A stretch of DNA of 64,000 bases from Marinovum algicola (GCF_900109145.1 NZ_FNYY01000001.1:62001-126000), one strand, 5' to 3'. Positions 52,928-62,742 are shown, counted from the first letter of the stretch. Notes: a model not told the origin generated them from the sequence alone. Numbers and translations: made by a program.

Positions 52928-55645
52928 TTATTCTTCCTTGGCGGCGGCCTTTTTCGGCGCGGCTTTCTTGGCGGGCGCCTTTTTTGCCGCGGGCTTCTTG
53001 GCGGCTTTCTTCGCCGGGGCCTTCTTCTTGCTCTTGCCGGCCTTTTCCTCGATCAGCTTGACCGCCATCTCCATGGTCACGTCCTTGGGCTCGGTGTCCT
53101 TGGGCAGGGTCGCATTGACCTTTTCCCATTTCACATACGGCCCGTAACGCCCCTCCATCACGTTGACCGGACCGCCGTCGGGGTGATCGCCCAGCTCTTT
53201 CAGCGGCTTGACGGCGGTGCGCCCGCGGCCGCGACCGGGGTTGGCGCGCTTGTGCTCGAGCAGTTCCACGGCGTGGTTCATGCCGATCTCGAAGACCTCG
53301 ATCGGGTCTTTCAGATTGACGTAGACCGGTTTTTCCTCGTCCGGCTTCTGATGCATGACATAGGGCCCGAAACGGCCGAAGTTCGACTTGATCATGCCAC
53401 CTTCGGAATGTTCGCCGATCTCGCGCGGCAGGCTGAGCAGGGTCACGGCCTTCTCCAGCGTCAGGTCATCGGGCCCCCAGCCGGGCACATATTGGCCTTT
53501 CTGCTTGGGCAGCGAGGCGCGCGGCGGCTTCTTGTTCTCGGGCGTCGGTTCGCCGCGCTGCACATAGGGGCCGAAGCGGCCGGCTTTCAGCCAGATCTCG
53601 TCGCCCTGATCCTCGCCCAGCAGCTTTTCCTCGCCATCCGCGCCTTCGCCGGCAATCGGCCGTGTGTAGGTGCATTCGGGATAATTGCCGCAGCCGACAA
53701 AACCGCCGGTCTGCGAGGTCTTGAGGTGCAACTGACCGGTGCCGCATTTCGGACAAATCCGCGGATCGGTGCCATCCTCGCGCGGCGGGTAGAGCTGATC
53801 GGAGAGCGCCTCGTCGAGCACGTCGAGCACCTGGGCGATGCGCAGATCGGAGGTTTCGGCAATCGCGGCCGAGAAATCCTGCCAGAAGCGCTTGAGCAGT
53901 TCCTTGTAGTCGCCTTCGCCGGCCGAAACCTTGTCGAGATCCTCCTCGAGGTCGGCGGTGAATTCATACCCCACGTATTTGCGAAAGAAATTCAGCAGGA
54001 AGATGGTGACGATCCGGCCCTTGTCCTCGGGGATCAGCCGGTTCTTTTCCTTGAGTACATAGCCGCGCTCCTGGATCGTGGTGACGATGCTGGCATAGGT
54101 CGAGGGCCGGCCGATGCCGAGCTCTTCCATCTTTTTCACCAGCGTGGCCTCGGTATAACGCGGCGGCGGCTGGGTGTGGTGCTGCAAGGCCAGAACGGCG
54201 GTGTTTTCGCTGAGCAGCGCCTTGCCGTTGCGCTGGATGCCCGAGGTCTCGACCACCGCGGGGGCGCTGTCGCCGGCCTTGGTGTAGTCGCCCTCCAGCC
54301 CGGATTTGGCGAACTTTGCCGGTTCGCCCTCCATGATCTGCGGCAGGATACGGTCGTCATCGCTCTCGGCCACGTCGTCGCGGCCTTCCTCGTAGACCTT
54401 GAGAAAGCCTTCGAAGGCGATGCGCTGGCCATTGGCGCGCAGCCCGACCTGGCCGTCCTGGCTGGCGATTTCCACCACCGTGCGCTCGAGCCGGGCGCTT
54501 TCCATCTGGCAGGCCATGGTCCGCTTCCAGATCAGGTCATAGAGCCTGGCCTGGTCGCTCTCGCGCAGTTTCAGCGCCTCCATGTCCTTGGTCATGTCCG
54601 TGGGGCGGATGCATTCGTGGGCTTCCTGGGCGTTCTTGGCCTTGTTCTTGTAGATCCGCGCCTTGTCGGGCACGAACTCGGCGCCGTAGCGATCCTTGAT
54701 CGCCGCGCGGGTGGCGTCGACCGCCTCGGGCGCCATGTCGATGCCATCGGTCCGCATATAGGTGATATGGCCGGCCTCGTAGAGCCGCTGCGCCGCGTTC
54801 ATCGCCTGCCGCGCGCCCATGCCGAACTTGCGGCTGGCCTCCTGTTGCAGGGTCGAGGTCATGAAGGGCGGCGAGGGGTTGCGGGTGGCCGGCTTGGCCT
54901 CGACCGATTTCACGAAGAGATCACGCGAGGTGACAGCCTGCACCGCGAGCTCGGCGGCGGTCTCGTTTTCTAGGTCGTATTTGTCGAGCTTCTTGCCGGC
55001 ATGCACCGTCAGCCGGGCCTCGTAGTCCTGGCCGCGCGGCGTGGTGAGCAGCGCCTTGACCGACCAGTATTCGCGCGGCCGGAACGCCTCGATCTCCATC
55101 TCGCGCTCGACGATCAGTCGCAGGCAGACCGATTGCACCCGGCCGGCGCTGCGCGCGCCGGGCAACTTGCGCCAGAGCACGGGGCTGAGATTGAAGCCCA
55201 CCAGGTAATCCAGCGCCCGGCGGGCGAGGTAGGCCTCGACCAGCGGCGCATCGACCTGGCGGGGATTCTGCATCGCCTCGGTGACGGCGGTCTTGGTGAT
55301 CGCGTTGAACACCACGCGGCTGACCGGCGTGTCCTTCTTGATCGCCCGGCGCTTGCGCAGCGCCTCTTCCAGATGCCAGGAAATCGCCTCGCCCTCGCGG
55401 TCGGGGTCGGTGGCGAGGATCAGCGCATTGTCGTCCTTGAGCGCGTCGGCGATCGCCTTGACGTGCTTGCGGCTGTCGGCGCCGATCTCCCATTTCATCT
55501 CGAAATCCGCCTCGGGATCGACCGATCCGTTCTTGGCGGGCAGGTCACGCACATGGCCATAAGACGCCAGAACGGTGTAATCCGAGCCGAGATATTTGTT
55601 GATTGTCTTGGCCTTGGCCGGAGATTCGACAACAACAACTGGCAT
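52928..55645 (-). CDS. topA: DNA topoisomerase I
   Basis: 905 aa from the ATG at 55645. Type IA enzyme relaxing negative supercoils. Toprim motif VVVVESPAKAKTI and TDPDREGEAISWHL, active-site tyrosine in ITYMRTDG (Tyr296), one clear four-cysteine zinc finger (CPKCGTG...CGNYPEC), three further repeat domains without cysteines (each with the motif GRFGPYV or GRYGPYV), and a Lys/Ala/Pro-rich basic tail of about 40 residues. This domain order is typical of alphaproteobacterial TopA. Confidence 0.97.
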   Translation of the reverse strand: MPVVVVESPAKAKTINKYLGSDYTVLASYGHVRDLPAKNGSVDPEADFEMKWEIGADSRKHVKAIADALKDDNALILATDPDREGEAISWHLEEALRKRRAIKKDTPVSRVVFNAITKTAVTEAMQNPRQVDAPLVEAYLARRALDYLVGFNLSPVLWRKLPGARSAGRVQSVCLRLIVEREMEIEAFRPREYWSVKALLTTPRGQDYEARLTVHAGKKLDKYDLENETAAELAVQAVTSRDLFVKSVEAKPATRNPSPPFMTSTLQQEASRKFGMGARQAMNAAQRLYEAGHITYMRTDGIDMAPEAVDATRAAIKDRYGAEFVPDKARIYKNKAKNAQEAHECIRPTDMTKDMEALKLRESDQARLYDLIWKRTMACQMESARLERTVVEIASQDGQVGLRANGQRIAFEGFLKVYEEGRDDVAESDDDRILPQIMEGEPAKFAKSGLEGDYTKAGDSAPAVVETSGIQRNGKALLSENTAVLALQHHTQPPPRYTEATLVKKMEELGIGRPSTYASIVTTIQERGYVLKEKNRLIPEDKGRIVTIFLLNFFRKYVGYEFTADLEEDLDKVSAGEGDYKELLKRFWQDFSAAIAETSDLRIAQVLDVLDEALSDQLYPPREDGTDPRICPKCGTGQLHLKTSQTGGFVGCGNYPECTYTRPIAGEGADGEEKLLGEDQGDEIWLKAGRFGPYVQRGEPTPENKKPPRASLPKQKGQYVPGWGPDDLTLEKAVTLLSLPREIGEHSEGGMIKSNFGRFGPYVMHQKPDEEKPVYVNLKDPIEVFEIGMNHAVELLEHKRANPGRGRGRTAVKPLKELGDHPDGGPVNVMEGRYGPYVKWEKVNATLPKDTEPKDVTMEMAVKLIEEKAGKSKKKAPAKKAAKKPAAKKAPAKKAAPKKAAAKEE

Positions 55646-55783
55646 GAAATTTCCTTTCGACTCAAACCGCCTGCTCTGGCGGCGGAACATGTGGGTGGAG
55701 TGGTGCAAAAGTCAATGCAGGCAAATCAGAGTTGTGAAACGCCCGCGCCTGCCGCTAGTCTGCTGCATCCGGGGAGAGAGGTC

Positions 55784-56236
55784 ATGCCGCGCCATCTGAC
55801 ATGTTGCGCCGTTCTGGTTCTGGGTTGCGGCCTCGGGGCCGGGGCGGTCCCGGCCCAGGAATGGTCCGAGCCGGCCCGCGGCAGCGCCACCCGCAGCGCC
55901 CTGATGGACGCGCTGCGGCCGCATGCCGAATGGGAGCTGGGCGCGCCGGTGGAATTTGTCGTCGGCGAGCTGCGCGTGGCGGGGGATCTGGCCTTTGCCG
56001 CGTTGGCCGCTCAGCGCGCCGGCGGCGCGGCGATCGATCTGCGGGACACGCCGGGCTTTCTGCGCGGCACGCTCGACCCGGGGATGATGGATGGCACCAA
56101 CATTCAGGCGCTCTATCGCAAGAGTGGCGCGACCTGGGTGGCGGTGCATCACGCCATCGGCGCCACGGATGTCTGGTTCGCCTGGGATCCGCTCTGCGAG
56201 GAATACGGGCCGGTGATTTCGGATTATTGTTTCTGA
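55784..56236 (+). CDS. Small exported protein of unknown function
   Basis: 150 aa from the ATG at 55784 (GAGAGAG upstream). The signal peptide ends VPAQEW and is rich in cysteine. The mature part of about 120 residues contains RSALMDALRPHAEWELGAPVEFVV, GDLAFAALAAQRAGG and WFAWDPLCEEYG and ends DYCF, with two mature cysteines that could pair. No catalytic motif is visible. Divergent from topA and convergent with dprA, so it is monocistronic. Confidence 0.8.
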   Translation: MPRHLTCCAVLVLGCGLGAGAVPAQEWSEPARGSATRSALMDALRPHAEWELGAPVEFVVGELRVAGDLAFAALAAQRAGGAAIDLRDTPGFLRGTLDPGMMDGTNIQALYRKSGATWVAVHHAIGATDVWFAWDPLCEEYGPVISDYCF

Positions 56237-56292
56237 CGGGCCGGGCCCGGGGATTTGCGTGCCCGGCCGGGGGCGGCGCGGCCGGCCGGGAG

Positions 56293-56313
56293 GCCCCGGA
56301 TCAGGTCCGGGGC
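56293..56313. repeat. Short palindromic repeat, family A
   Basis: GCCCCGGA-TCAGG-TCCGGGGC: a perfect 8-bp stem with a 5-nt loop, in the 106-nt convergent gap between the small exported-protein gene and dprA. Confidence 0.7.
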
Positions 56314-56342
56314 GGGGGGCTGCGGGGGGCAGCGCTTGCGTC

Positions 56343-57488
56343 TCAGGAGGCCAGCGAGACCAGCCCGCCGGGATGCCGCTTGATCCGGCCGCTGAGCTCC
56401 AGATCGGTCAATTGTGCCGCCACTTCGCGCGAGCGGCCGTCGAGGTCGCGGATCAGCTGATCCTCGGCCAGCGGCGAGGGGCCGAGCCGCGCCAGGATCT
56501 CGCCATGCAGCGCCGCGGTGTCGCGCAGGCTGCGTTTCTGCGGCGCGGCCTCGGGCACCAGCGGCAGCTCCGGTTGCGGCGCGGCGGCGGCGCAGATCGG
56601 GCCCAGCGCCTCGATCACGTCGCCGGCGTTGCGCACCAGGCGGGCGCCATCGCGGATCAGCAGATTGCAGCCGCTGGCGCGCGCGTCGAACGGATGGCCG
56701 GGCACCGCCAGCACGTCGCGGCCCTGGTCGAGCGCATTGCGCGCGGTGATCAGGCTGCCGGATTTCGCCGCCGCCTCGACGATCACCACGCCACGCGACA
56801 GGCCCGAGATGATCCGGTTGCGCTGGGGAAAGTGGCGGGCCTGCGGCGCCAGCCCCGGCCGCTGTTCCGAGAGCACCAGCCCGCGGGCCAGGATATCCTC
56901 GGCCAGCCGGGTGTTTTCCAACGGGTAGATCACGTCGACGCCGCCGCCAAAGACCGCAATGGTTCCACTGTCGAGCGCGGCGAGATGGGCGGCGGTGTCG
57001 ACGCCGCGGGCCAGGCCCGAGACCACGACAAATCCGGCCTCTCCCAGCTCGGCCGCCAGCGCCCGGGCCATCCGCGTGCCCAGCGACGAGGCATTGCGTG
57101 CGCCGACCAGGGCGATCAGCGGTTTGTCCAGAAGGTCGATCCGGCCGCGGGCCCAGAGAAACGGTGGCGCATCGGCCAGTTGCGCCAGCGCGGCGGGGTA
57201 TTCCGCCTCGCCCCGGCAGATCAGCCGGGCGCCAACGGCCTTGCCGCGCCGGTATTCACCTTCGGCATCGGCTGTCGAACAGGGGGTGTATCTGTCGATC
57301 TCGGCGGCCCGCGCCACATCGGGCAGCGCGGCAAGCGCAGCTTCGGCCGTGCCATGTTCGGCCATCAGCCGGTAAAAGGTCGAGACACCGACACGATGAG
57401 AGCGCAAGAGGCGGAGCCAGCCCAGCCGGTCATCTTCCGAGGTGGGTGGGAGTAGGGGGTGAGAGGAAGAAGAAACTGTGTCGGCCAT
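56343..57488 (-). CDS. dprA: DNA-processing protein DprA
   Basis: 381 aa from the ATG at 57488. It loads RecA onto incoming single-stranded DNA during transformation. A short N-terminal SAM-like domain is followed by the Rossmann-type DprA core: ALVGARNASSLGTRMARALA, VVSGLARGVDTAAHLAAL, GGGVDVIYPLENTRL, LSEQRPG and AVPGHPFDARASGCN. The C-terminal winged-helix-like domain (about 310-381) is present, so it is full length. No other competence gene is in the window. Confidence 0.95.
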   Translation of the reverse strand: MADTVSSSSHPLLPPTSEDDRLGWLRLLRSHRVGVSTFYRLMAEHGTAEAALAALPDVARAAEIDRYTPCSTADAEGEYRRGKAVGARLICRGEAEYPAALAQLADAPPFLWARGRIDLLDKPLIALVGARNASSLGTRMARALAAELGEAGFVVVSGLARGVDTAAHLAALDSGTIAVFGGGVDVIYPLENTRLAEDILARGLVLSEQRPGLAPQARHFPQRNRIISGLSRGVVIVEAAAKSGSLITARNALDQGRDVLAVPGHPFDARASGCNLLIRDGARLVRNAGDVIEALGPICAAAAPQPELPLVPEAAPQKRSLRDTAALHGEILARLGPSPLAEDQLIRDLDGRSREVAAQLTDLELSGRIKRHPGGLVSLAS

Positions 57489-57608
57489 CCTGATCCCGCC
57501 TGCTTGCAGAATCATGTCTACAATGTGGCTGGTTAACGGACGGTAAACCGTAATCGCTTGACCGGGACGGGGAGGCCTCTTCGTCCCGGCGCCCCGGATC
57601 GGAGGTCT

Positions 57609-57639
57609 GCGGCCCGCCGGCAACATGCCGGCAGGCCGC
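57609..57639 (-). terminator. Stem-loop after tldD, possible terminator
   Basis: 13-bp stem with one mismatch (57609-57621 with 57627-57639), loop AACAT, 20 nt past the tldD stop. No T-run follows on the minus strand, so efficiency as a terminator is doubtful. Confidence 0.4.
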
Positions 57640-57659
57640 CCCGTGTCACGTTGGCCGGC

Positions 57660-59081
57660 TCAGGCGGCCGCGCCGCCGACGGTCAGCCCGCCGATGCGCA
57701 CCGTCGGCTGGCCGACGCCCACCGGCACCCATTGCCCGGCCTTGCCGCAATTGCCCATGCCGGGATCGAGCGCCATGTCGTTGCCCAGCGCCTGAATGCG
57801 CATCAGTGCCGAAGGCCCGTCGCCGATCAGCGTCGCGCCCTTGACCGGCGCGCCGACCTTGCCGTTCCTCACCCGGTAGGCCTCGGTGCAGGAAAACACG
57901 AACTTGCCGTTGGTGATGTCCACCTGGCCGCCGCCGAAGCCCACCGCCCAGATGCCATCCTCCAGGCCCGCCACGATCTCTGACGGATCGGTGTCGCCGC
58001 CCAACATGTAGGTGTTGGTCATCCGCGGCATGGGAATGTGCTGAAAGCTCTCGCGCCGGCCGTTGCCGCTGGGCTCGACCCCCATCAAACGCGCGTTCTG
58101 ACGGTCCTGCATGAAACCGGTCAGGATGCCGTCCTCGATCAGCACGTTGCGCCCCGAGGGCGTGCCCTCGTCATCGACCGAGAGCGAGCCGCGCCGGTCG
58201 GGCAGGGTGCCGTCATCCAGAACGGTCACGCCTTTCGCCGCGACCTGCCGGCCCATCAGCCCGGCAAAGGCCGAGCTGCCCTTGCGGTTGAAATCCCCCT
58301 CCAGCCCGTGGCCGATGGCCTCATGCAGGAGAATACCGGGCCAGCCGGGGCCAAGCACGATGTCCATTACGCCGGCCGGCGCCGGCTCGGCGTCGAGGTT
58401 GACCAGCGCGATGCGCAGCGCCTCGCGCGCCTTGGCCTGCCAGTCCGCGGGATCGAGCAGCCCGTCAAGGCCCAGCCGGCCGCCACCGCCGGCCACGCCG
58501 CTTTCGCGCCGGCCGTTCTGTTCGACGATCACCGAGACATTGACCCGCGTCATCGGCCGCACGTCGGTGACATGCAGCCCGTCAGGGCGCAGGATCTCGA
58601 CCTCCTGATGCGAGGCCATGATCGTGGCCGAGACCTGCACCACCCGCGGATCGAGATCGCGCGCGAACGCATCGATCTCGCGCAGCGTCTCGATCTTGAC
58701 CGGAAACTCCGCCCCGGCGATCGGGTCGGCATCGGTGTAGAGCCTGCGATTGGTGGGCTTGGGGCCGGGCGCCATGACGCCGCCGCCATCGCCCACCGCC
58801 AGCCGCGCGGTCTCGACCGCGCGTTTCAGCGCCGGTTCGGAGATCTCGGTGGCATGGGCATAGCCCGCCACCTCGCCCTTGACGGCGCGCAGGCCGAAGC
58901 CTTCGGAGGCGTCGTAACTGGCTGTTTTCACGCGGCCATCGTCGAAATGCAGCACTTCGGAGCGGCGCCGCTCCAGAAACAGCTCGCCATCCTCGGCGCC
59001 GTCCGTGGCCGCGCGCACAAGCGCCAGCGCCCGGTCCGGGTCGAGCGATGTCTGAAAGGGGCGAAACGCGGTCTCTGCCAT
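57660..59081 (-). CDS. tldD: Metalloprotease TldD
   Basis: 473 aa from the ATG at 59081. TldD with TldE forms a zinc protease that degrades unfolded peptides, matures modified peptides and acts on CcdA. The zinc motif HEAIGH is at residues 253-258, followed by GLEGDFNRKGSSAFAG; the C-terminal metal ligand region has VFSCTEAYRVRNGK and GNCGKAGQWVPV. The N-terminal GLRAVKGEVAGYAH is typical. No tldE neighbour. Divergent from ctaC with a 194-nt gap. Confidence 0.95.
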   Translation of the reverse strand: MAETAFRPFQTSLDPDRALALVRAATDGAEDGELFLERRRSEVLHFDDGRVKTASYDASEGFGLRAVKGEVAGYAHATEISEPALKRAVETARLAVGDGGGVMAPGPKPTNRRLYTDADPIAGAEFPVKIETLREIDAFARDLDPRVVQVSATIMASHQEVEILRPDGLHVTDVRPMTRVNVSVIVEQNGRRESGVAGGGGRLGLDGLLDPADWQAKAREALRIALVNLDAEPAPAGVMDIVLGPGWPGILLHEAIGHGLEGDFNRKGSSAFAGLMGRQVAAKGVTVLDDGTLPDRRGSLSVDDEGTPSGRNVLIEDGILTGFMQDRQNARLMGVEPSGNGRRESFQHIPMPRMTNTYMLGGDTDPSEIVAGLEDGIWAVGFGGGQVDITNGKFVFSCTEAYRVRNGKVGAPVKGATLIGDGPSALMRIQALGNDMALDPGMGNCGKAGQWVPVGVGQPTVRIGGLTVGGAAA

Positions 59082-59275
59082 GGGATATGCCTCGGGAAGT
59101 TTGATCCAAATCAAAAAAGCGGCCCTTTGACGCGGGCGTGGTGCTTTATCTCGTATCAAGAATATGATTTTAAACGCCTGCGTTACAATGGGCGGCGCGG
59201 CAATGGATTCGTATGCGCGAATTTCCCGCGCCCGCCCCCCGAACAGACGAACAGCATGAACCGACCAGGGTGTAT

Positions 59276-60142
59276 ATGATGCAACTTAAATCTCTGCTCA
59301 CCGGCCTTGCGGCCTCGCTCGCCGCGGCGCCTGCCCTTGCGCAGGATCTCGAGATCGTGGGCAAGCCGGTCCCGAACGGGGTCGGCTTTCAGCCCGCGGC
59401 CACCGAATTGGCGCGCGATCTGCAATGGCTCGACGGCATGCTGCTGGTGGTCATCACCATCATTTGCATCTTCGTCGCCGGCCTGATGGTGTATTGCTTT
59501 GCGCGCTTCAACCGCAAGGCCAACCCGACGCCCAAGGCCTTTACCCACAACACCCCGATCGAGGTCGCCTGGACTGTGGGGCCGATCGCCATCCTGGTGC
59601 TGATCGGCTCGTTCTCGCTGCCGGTGCTGTTCAAGCAGCAGGAAATTCCCGAAGGCGACATCGTGATCAAGGCCACCGGCTATCAGTGGTACTGGGGGTA
59701 TGAATATGTCGATCCCGGCGTCGAGGGTGTCGAGCCCAGCGTCATCGCGTTCGACAGCTTCATGCTGGGCCGCGAAGGTCTGGCGGATGCCGGCTATTCC
59801 GACGATCTCTACCTGCTGGCCACCGACACCGCCGTTGTCGTGCCGGTCGGCAAGACCGTGGTGATGCAGGTCACCGGCGCCGACGTGATCCACTCCTGGA
59901 CCATCCCGGCCTTTGGCGTGAAGCAGGACGGCGTGCCCGGCCGGATCGCCGAGCTGTGGTTCGAGGCCGAGCGCGAAGGCGTCTACTTCGGCCAGTGCTC
60001 CGAGCTCTGCGGCAAGGACCACGCCTACATGCCGATCACCGTCAAGGTGGTGAGCGAAGAGGCCTACGAAGAATGGCTCGCCGGCGCGGTCGAGGAATAT
60101 GCCGGCCTGCCGCTGCCCTACGATTTGGCTTCGGCCAAGTAA
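59276..60142 (+). CDS. ctaC: Cytochrome c oxidase subunit II
   Basis: 288 aa; start ATG at 59276 or the adjacent one at 59279. A signal peptide ends APALAQD. Two membrane helices (about 56-79 and 98-120) precede the periplasmic cupredoxin domain with the binuclear CuA site: HSWTIPAFG and [13 protein letters not shown] (two Cys, His, Met, Glu). The aromatic patch [10 protein letters not shown] is present. It accepts electrons from cytochrome c in the aa3 oxidase. Subunit I is not in the window. First gene of the cta operon. Confidence 0.96.
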   Translation: MMQLKSLLTGLAASLAAAPALAQDLEIVGKPVPNGVGFQPAATELARDLQWLDGMLLVVITIICIFVAGLMVYCFARFNRKANPTPKAFTHNTPIEVAWTVGPIAILVLIGSFSLPVLFKQQEIPEGDIVIKATGYQWYWGYEYVDPGVEGVEPSVIAFDSFMLGREGLADAGYSDDLYLLATDTAVVVPVGKTVVMQVTGADVIHSWTIPAFGVKQDGVPGRIAELWFEAEREGVYFGQCSELCGKDHAYMPITVKVVSEEAYEEWLAGAVEEYAGLPLPYDLASAK

Positions 60143-60150
60143 GTGACCGG

Positions 60151-60203
60151 GCCGGGCAGCCGCCCGGCCTACCCATCCGCCGTAGGCCGGGCGTCCGCCC
60201 GGC
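60151..60203. repeat. Pair of GTAG-headed REP palindromes, head to head
   Basis: Plus-strand unit: GTAG (60182-60185) then GCCGGGC-GTCC-GCCCGGC (60186-60203). Minus-strand unit: its GTAG reads CTAC at 60169-60172 and its hairpin is GCCGGGC / GCCCGGC at 60151-60168. Both stems are perfect 7 bp. The pair lies between ctaC and ctaB, inside the operon. Confidence 0.75.
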
Positions 60204-60218
60204 GCCCCGGAGACCAAG

Positions 60219-61172
60219 ATGACCGACGCCAGCCTTCATAGTGCCAGCCGCGACAGCGAAGCCCAGTTCGGGGATTATTTCGCCCTGCTGAAACCGCGGG
60301 TGATGACGCTTGTCGTGTTCACCGCCTTTGTCGGCCTGCTGGCCGCGCCGGTTCCGGTGCATCCCTTCATCGCCTTCTGCGCGGTGCTCTTCATTGCGGT
60401 CGGCGGCGGGGCCTCCGGCGCGCTCAACATGTGGTGGGACGCCGATATCGACGCGGTGATGAAACGCACCGCCGGCCGGCCGATCCCCGCCGGCAAGGTC
60501 GCGCCCGAAGAGGCGCTGGCGCTCGGCATCGGCCTGTCCGGTTTCGCCGTGCTGCTGCTCGGGCTGGCGACAAACTGGGTGGCGGCGGGGCTGCTGGCCT
60601 TCACCATCTTCTTCTACGTGGTGATCTACACCATGTGGCTCAAGCGCTGGACGCCGCAGAATATCGTCATCGGCGGCGCCGCCGGCGCCTTCCCCCCGAT
60701 GATCGGCTGGGCCGCGGCCACTGGCGGCATCGCGGTGGAATCGGTGCTGATGTTCTGCCTGACCTTCATGTGGACACCGCCGCATTTCTGGGCGCTGGCG
60801 CTGTTCATGCGCGGCGACTATGACAACGCCGGCGTGCCGATGCTGACCGTGACCCACGGCCGCAAGGCGACACGGGCGCATATCCTCGTCTACACCCTGC
60901 TGCTGGCGGCGCTGGCCGTGGCCATCGCCTTTACCGGGGCGGGCGGGCCGGTCTACCTCGTGGTTGCGGTGGTGCTCAACGCGCTGTTCATCAAGGGCGC
61001 GCTCCGCATCTGGCGCCGCACCGAAGAGGATGCCGAGGCCGACAATTTCGCCGCCGAGCGCGGTTTCTTCAAGCTGTCGCTGCTCTATCTCTTTGCCCAT
61101 TTCGGTGCGATCCTCGTCGAGGCCGGGCTGGACCGGGCCGGCGTGGCGCTGTCGCTTGGAGGCCTGCTGTGA
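60219..61172 (+). CDS. ctaB: Protoheme IX farnesyltransferase (heme O synthase)
   Basis: 317 aa UbiA-family membrane enzyme that adds a farnesyl group to heme b for the oxidase. The Mg/pyrophosphate site is NMWWDADIDAVMKRTAGRPIP; the second aspartate motif is MRGDYDNAGVPMLTVTHG. Eight to nine hydrophobic helices. KPRVMTLVVFTAFVGLLAAP near the N-terminus is the family signature. The stop overlaps the start of the 54-residue ORF. Confidence 0.97.
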   Translation: MTDASLHSASRDSEAQFGDYFALLKPRVMTLVVFTAFVGLLAAPVPVHPFIAFCAVLFIAVGGGASGALNMWWDADIDAVMKRTAGRPIPAGKVAPEEALALGIGLSGFAVLLLGLATNWVAAGLLAFTIFFYVVIYTMWLKRWTPQNIVIGGAAGAFPPMIGWAAATGGIAVESVLMFCLTFMWTPPHFWALALFMRGDYDNAGVPMLTVTHGRKATRAHILVYTLLLAALAVAIAFTGAGGPVYLVVAVVLNALFIKGALRIWRRTEEDAEADNFAAERGFFKLSLLYLFAHFGAILVEAGLDRAGVALSLGGLL

Positions 61173-61333
61173 ACTTTCCCCCCGAACATGAGCTGCACCA
61201 GCGCCGCAAGGGCCGCAACCTTGGCGTCGGCCTGGTGCTGGCGGCGCTGATCGTGATCGTCTTTGGACTGACCTACGTCAAGGTCACCAGCCAGGGCTTC
61301 CGCGACTCCGCGACCAGTGAAGGAGCTGAATGA
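61169..61333 (+). CDS. 54-residue membrane protein of the cta operon (CoxF-like)
   Basis: GTG start at 61169 overlapping the ctaB stop, and a stop overlapping the ctaG start (ATGATG at 61330). The first 18 residues are basic (HELHQRRKGRN); one membrane helix (about 20-36, VGLVLAALIVIVFGLTYV) and a short periplasmic tail follow. A small ORF at this place is found in alphaproteobacterial cta operons, sometimes named CoxF. Overlaps on both sides are strong evidence of translation. Role in oxidase assembly inferred from context. Confidence 0.8.
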   Translation: MNFPPEHELHQRRKGRNLGVGLVLAALIVIVFGLTYVKVTSQGFRDSATSEGAE

Positions 61334-61908
61334 TGGCATTGAGCGGACCTGCGAAAACCGTGGCCCAGACTGTATCGGTGGTTGTGCTGATGGGCGGGCT
61401 GGCCTGGGCCTCGGTGCCGTTTTACGACTGGTTCTGCCGGGTGACCGGCTTTGGCGGCGTGACCAATGTCTCCGAGACCGGCAGCGACGTGATCCTCGAC
61501 AAGACCATCAAGATCCGCTTCGACGCCTCGCTCGAGCGTGAGATGTCGTGGGAGTTCAAGGCGCTGCAACCCGAGATGACAATCCGTCTCGGCGAGACCG
61601 GCCTGGCCTTCTACGAGGCCTACAACCCCACCGACCGGCCGATCGCCGGGCAGGCGAGCTACAATGTGGCGCCGTATGACGCCGGGGCCTTTTTCACCAA
61701 GATCGAATGTTTCTGCTTCACCGAACAGGTGCTGATGCCGGGCGAGCGGGTCGAGATGCCGGTGACCTTCTACGTCGATCCCGAGATTGTCGAAGACCGC
61801 GATGCGAAGTACACCAAGCATATCACGCTGTCCTATACCTTCTACGAAATCGACATGCCCGAGACTGCCGCGCTTGACGCGGCGACGGAAACAACACAAA
61901 CGAACTGA
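61330..61908 (+). CDS. ctaG: Cytochrome c oxidase assembly protein CtaG (Cox11)
   Basis: 192 aa copper chaperone for the CuB site of subunit I. A single N-terminal helix (VAQTVSVVVLMGGLAWASVPF) ends in the conserved PFYDWFCRVTGFGG; the copper-binding CxC is in KIECFCFTEQ, followed by MPVTFYVDPEI. Periplasmic domain otherwise intact. It starts within the stop of the small ORF. ctaE follows after 27 nt. Confidence 0.97.
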   Translation: MMALSGPAKTVAQTVSVVVLMGGLAWASVPFYDWFCRVTGFGGVTNVSETGSDVILDKTIKIRFDASLEREMSWEFKALQPEMTIRLGETGLAFYEAYNPTDRPIAGQASYNVAPYDAGAFFTKIECFCFTEQVLMPGERVEMPVTFYVDPEIVEDRDAKYTKHITLSYTFYEIDMPETAALDAATETTQTN

Positions 61909-61935
61909 GCCTTTTGCACGAGGGAAGACACGACA

Positions 61936-62742
61936 ATGGCCCATGTAAAAAACCACGATTATCACATTCTGAACCCCTCGATCTGGCCGCTGCTCGGGTC
62001 GGTCTCGGGCTTCGTGATGCTGTTCGGCGCGGTGCTCTGGTTCCACGACAATGGTCCGTGGATGTTCCTGATCGGCTTTGTCGGCGTGCTGTATGTCATG
62101 TTCGGCTGGTGGTCCGAGGTGATCGCCGAGAGCCGGGTCGGAGACCACACGCCGGTGGTGCGGATCGGCCTGAAATACGGCTTCATCCTGTTCATCATGT
62201 CGGAAGTGATGTTCTTTGCCGCCTGGTTCTGGAGCTTCTTCAAGCATGCGCTCTATCCGATGGACCCGGGCGGCATGAGCCCGGCCGTCGATGGCGTCTG
62301 GCCGCCGGTGGGCATCGAGACCTTCGATCCCTTCCACCTGCCGCTGATCAACACGCTGATCCTGCTCTGCTCGGGCGCCGCTGCCACCTGGGCGCACCAC
62401 GCGCTGGTGCACGAGAACAATCGCGAAGACATGAAATGGGGTCTGATCATCGCCATCGTCCTGGGTGTGATCTTCACCATCTTCCAGGCCTATGAATACA
62501 GCCACGCGGCCTTCGGCTTCTCCGGCAATATCTACGGCGCCAACTTCTTCATGGCGACCGGCTTCCACGGCGCGCATGTGATCATCGGCACGATCTTCCT
62601 CTTCGTCTGCCTGCTCAGGCTGCTGAAGGGGCATTTCACCCCCGAAAAGCACATCGGCTTCGAGGCCGCCGCCTGGTACTGGCACTTCGTCGATGTGGTC
62701 TGGCTCTTCCTCTTTGCCGCAGTCTACATCTGGGGCGGCTGA
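61936..62742 (+). CDS. ctaE: Cytochrome c oxidase subunit III
   Basis: 268 aa with seven hydrophobic helices. The N-terminus [61 protein letters not shown] and the C-terminal [17 protein letters not shown] are signatures of subunit III. It stabilises subunit I and its proton uptake. A terminator follows the stop. Confidence 0.97.
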   Translation: MAHVKNHDYHILNPSIWPLLGSVSGFVMLFGAVLWFHDNGPWMFLIGFVGVLYVMFGWWSEVIAESRVGDHTPVVRIGLKYGFILFIMSEVMFFAAWFWSFFKHALYPMDPGGMSPAVDGVWPPVGIETFDPFHLPLINTLILLCSGAAATWAHHALVHENNREDMKWGLIIAIVLGVIFTIFQAYEYSHAAFGFSGNIYGANFFMATGFHGAHVIIGTIFLFVCLLRLLKGHFTPEKHIGFEAAAWYWHFVDVVWLFLFAAVYIWGG

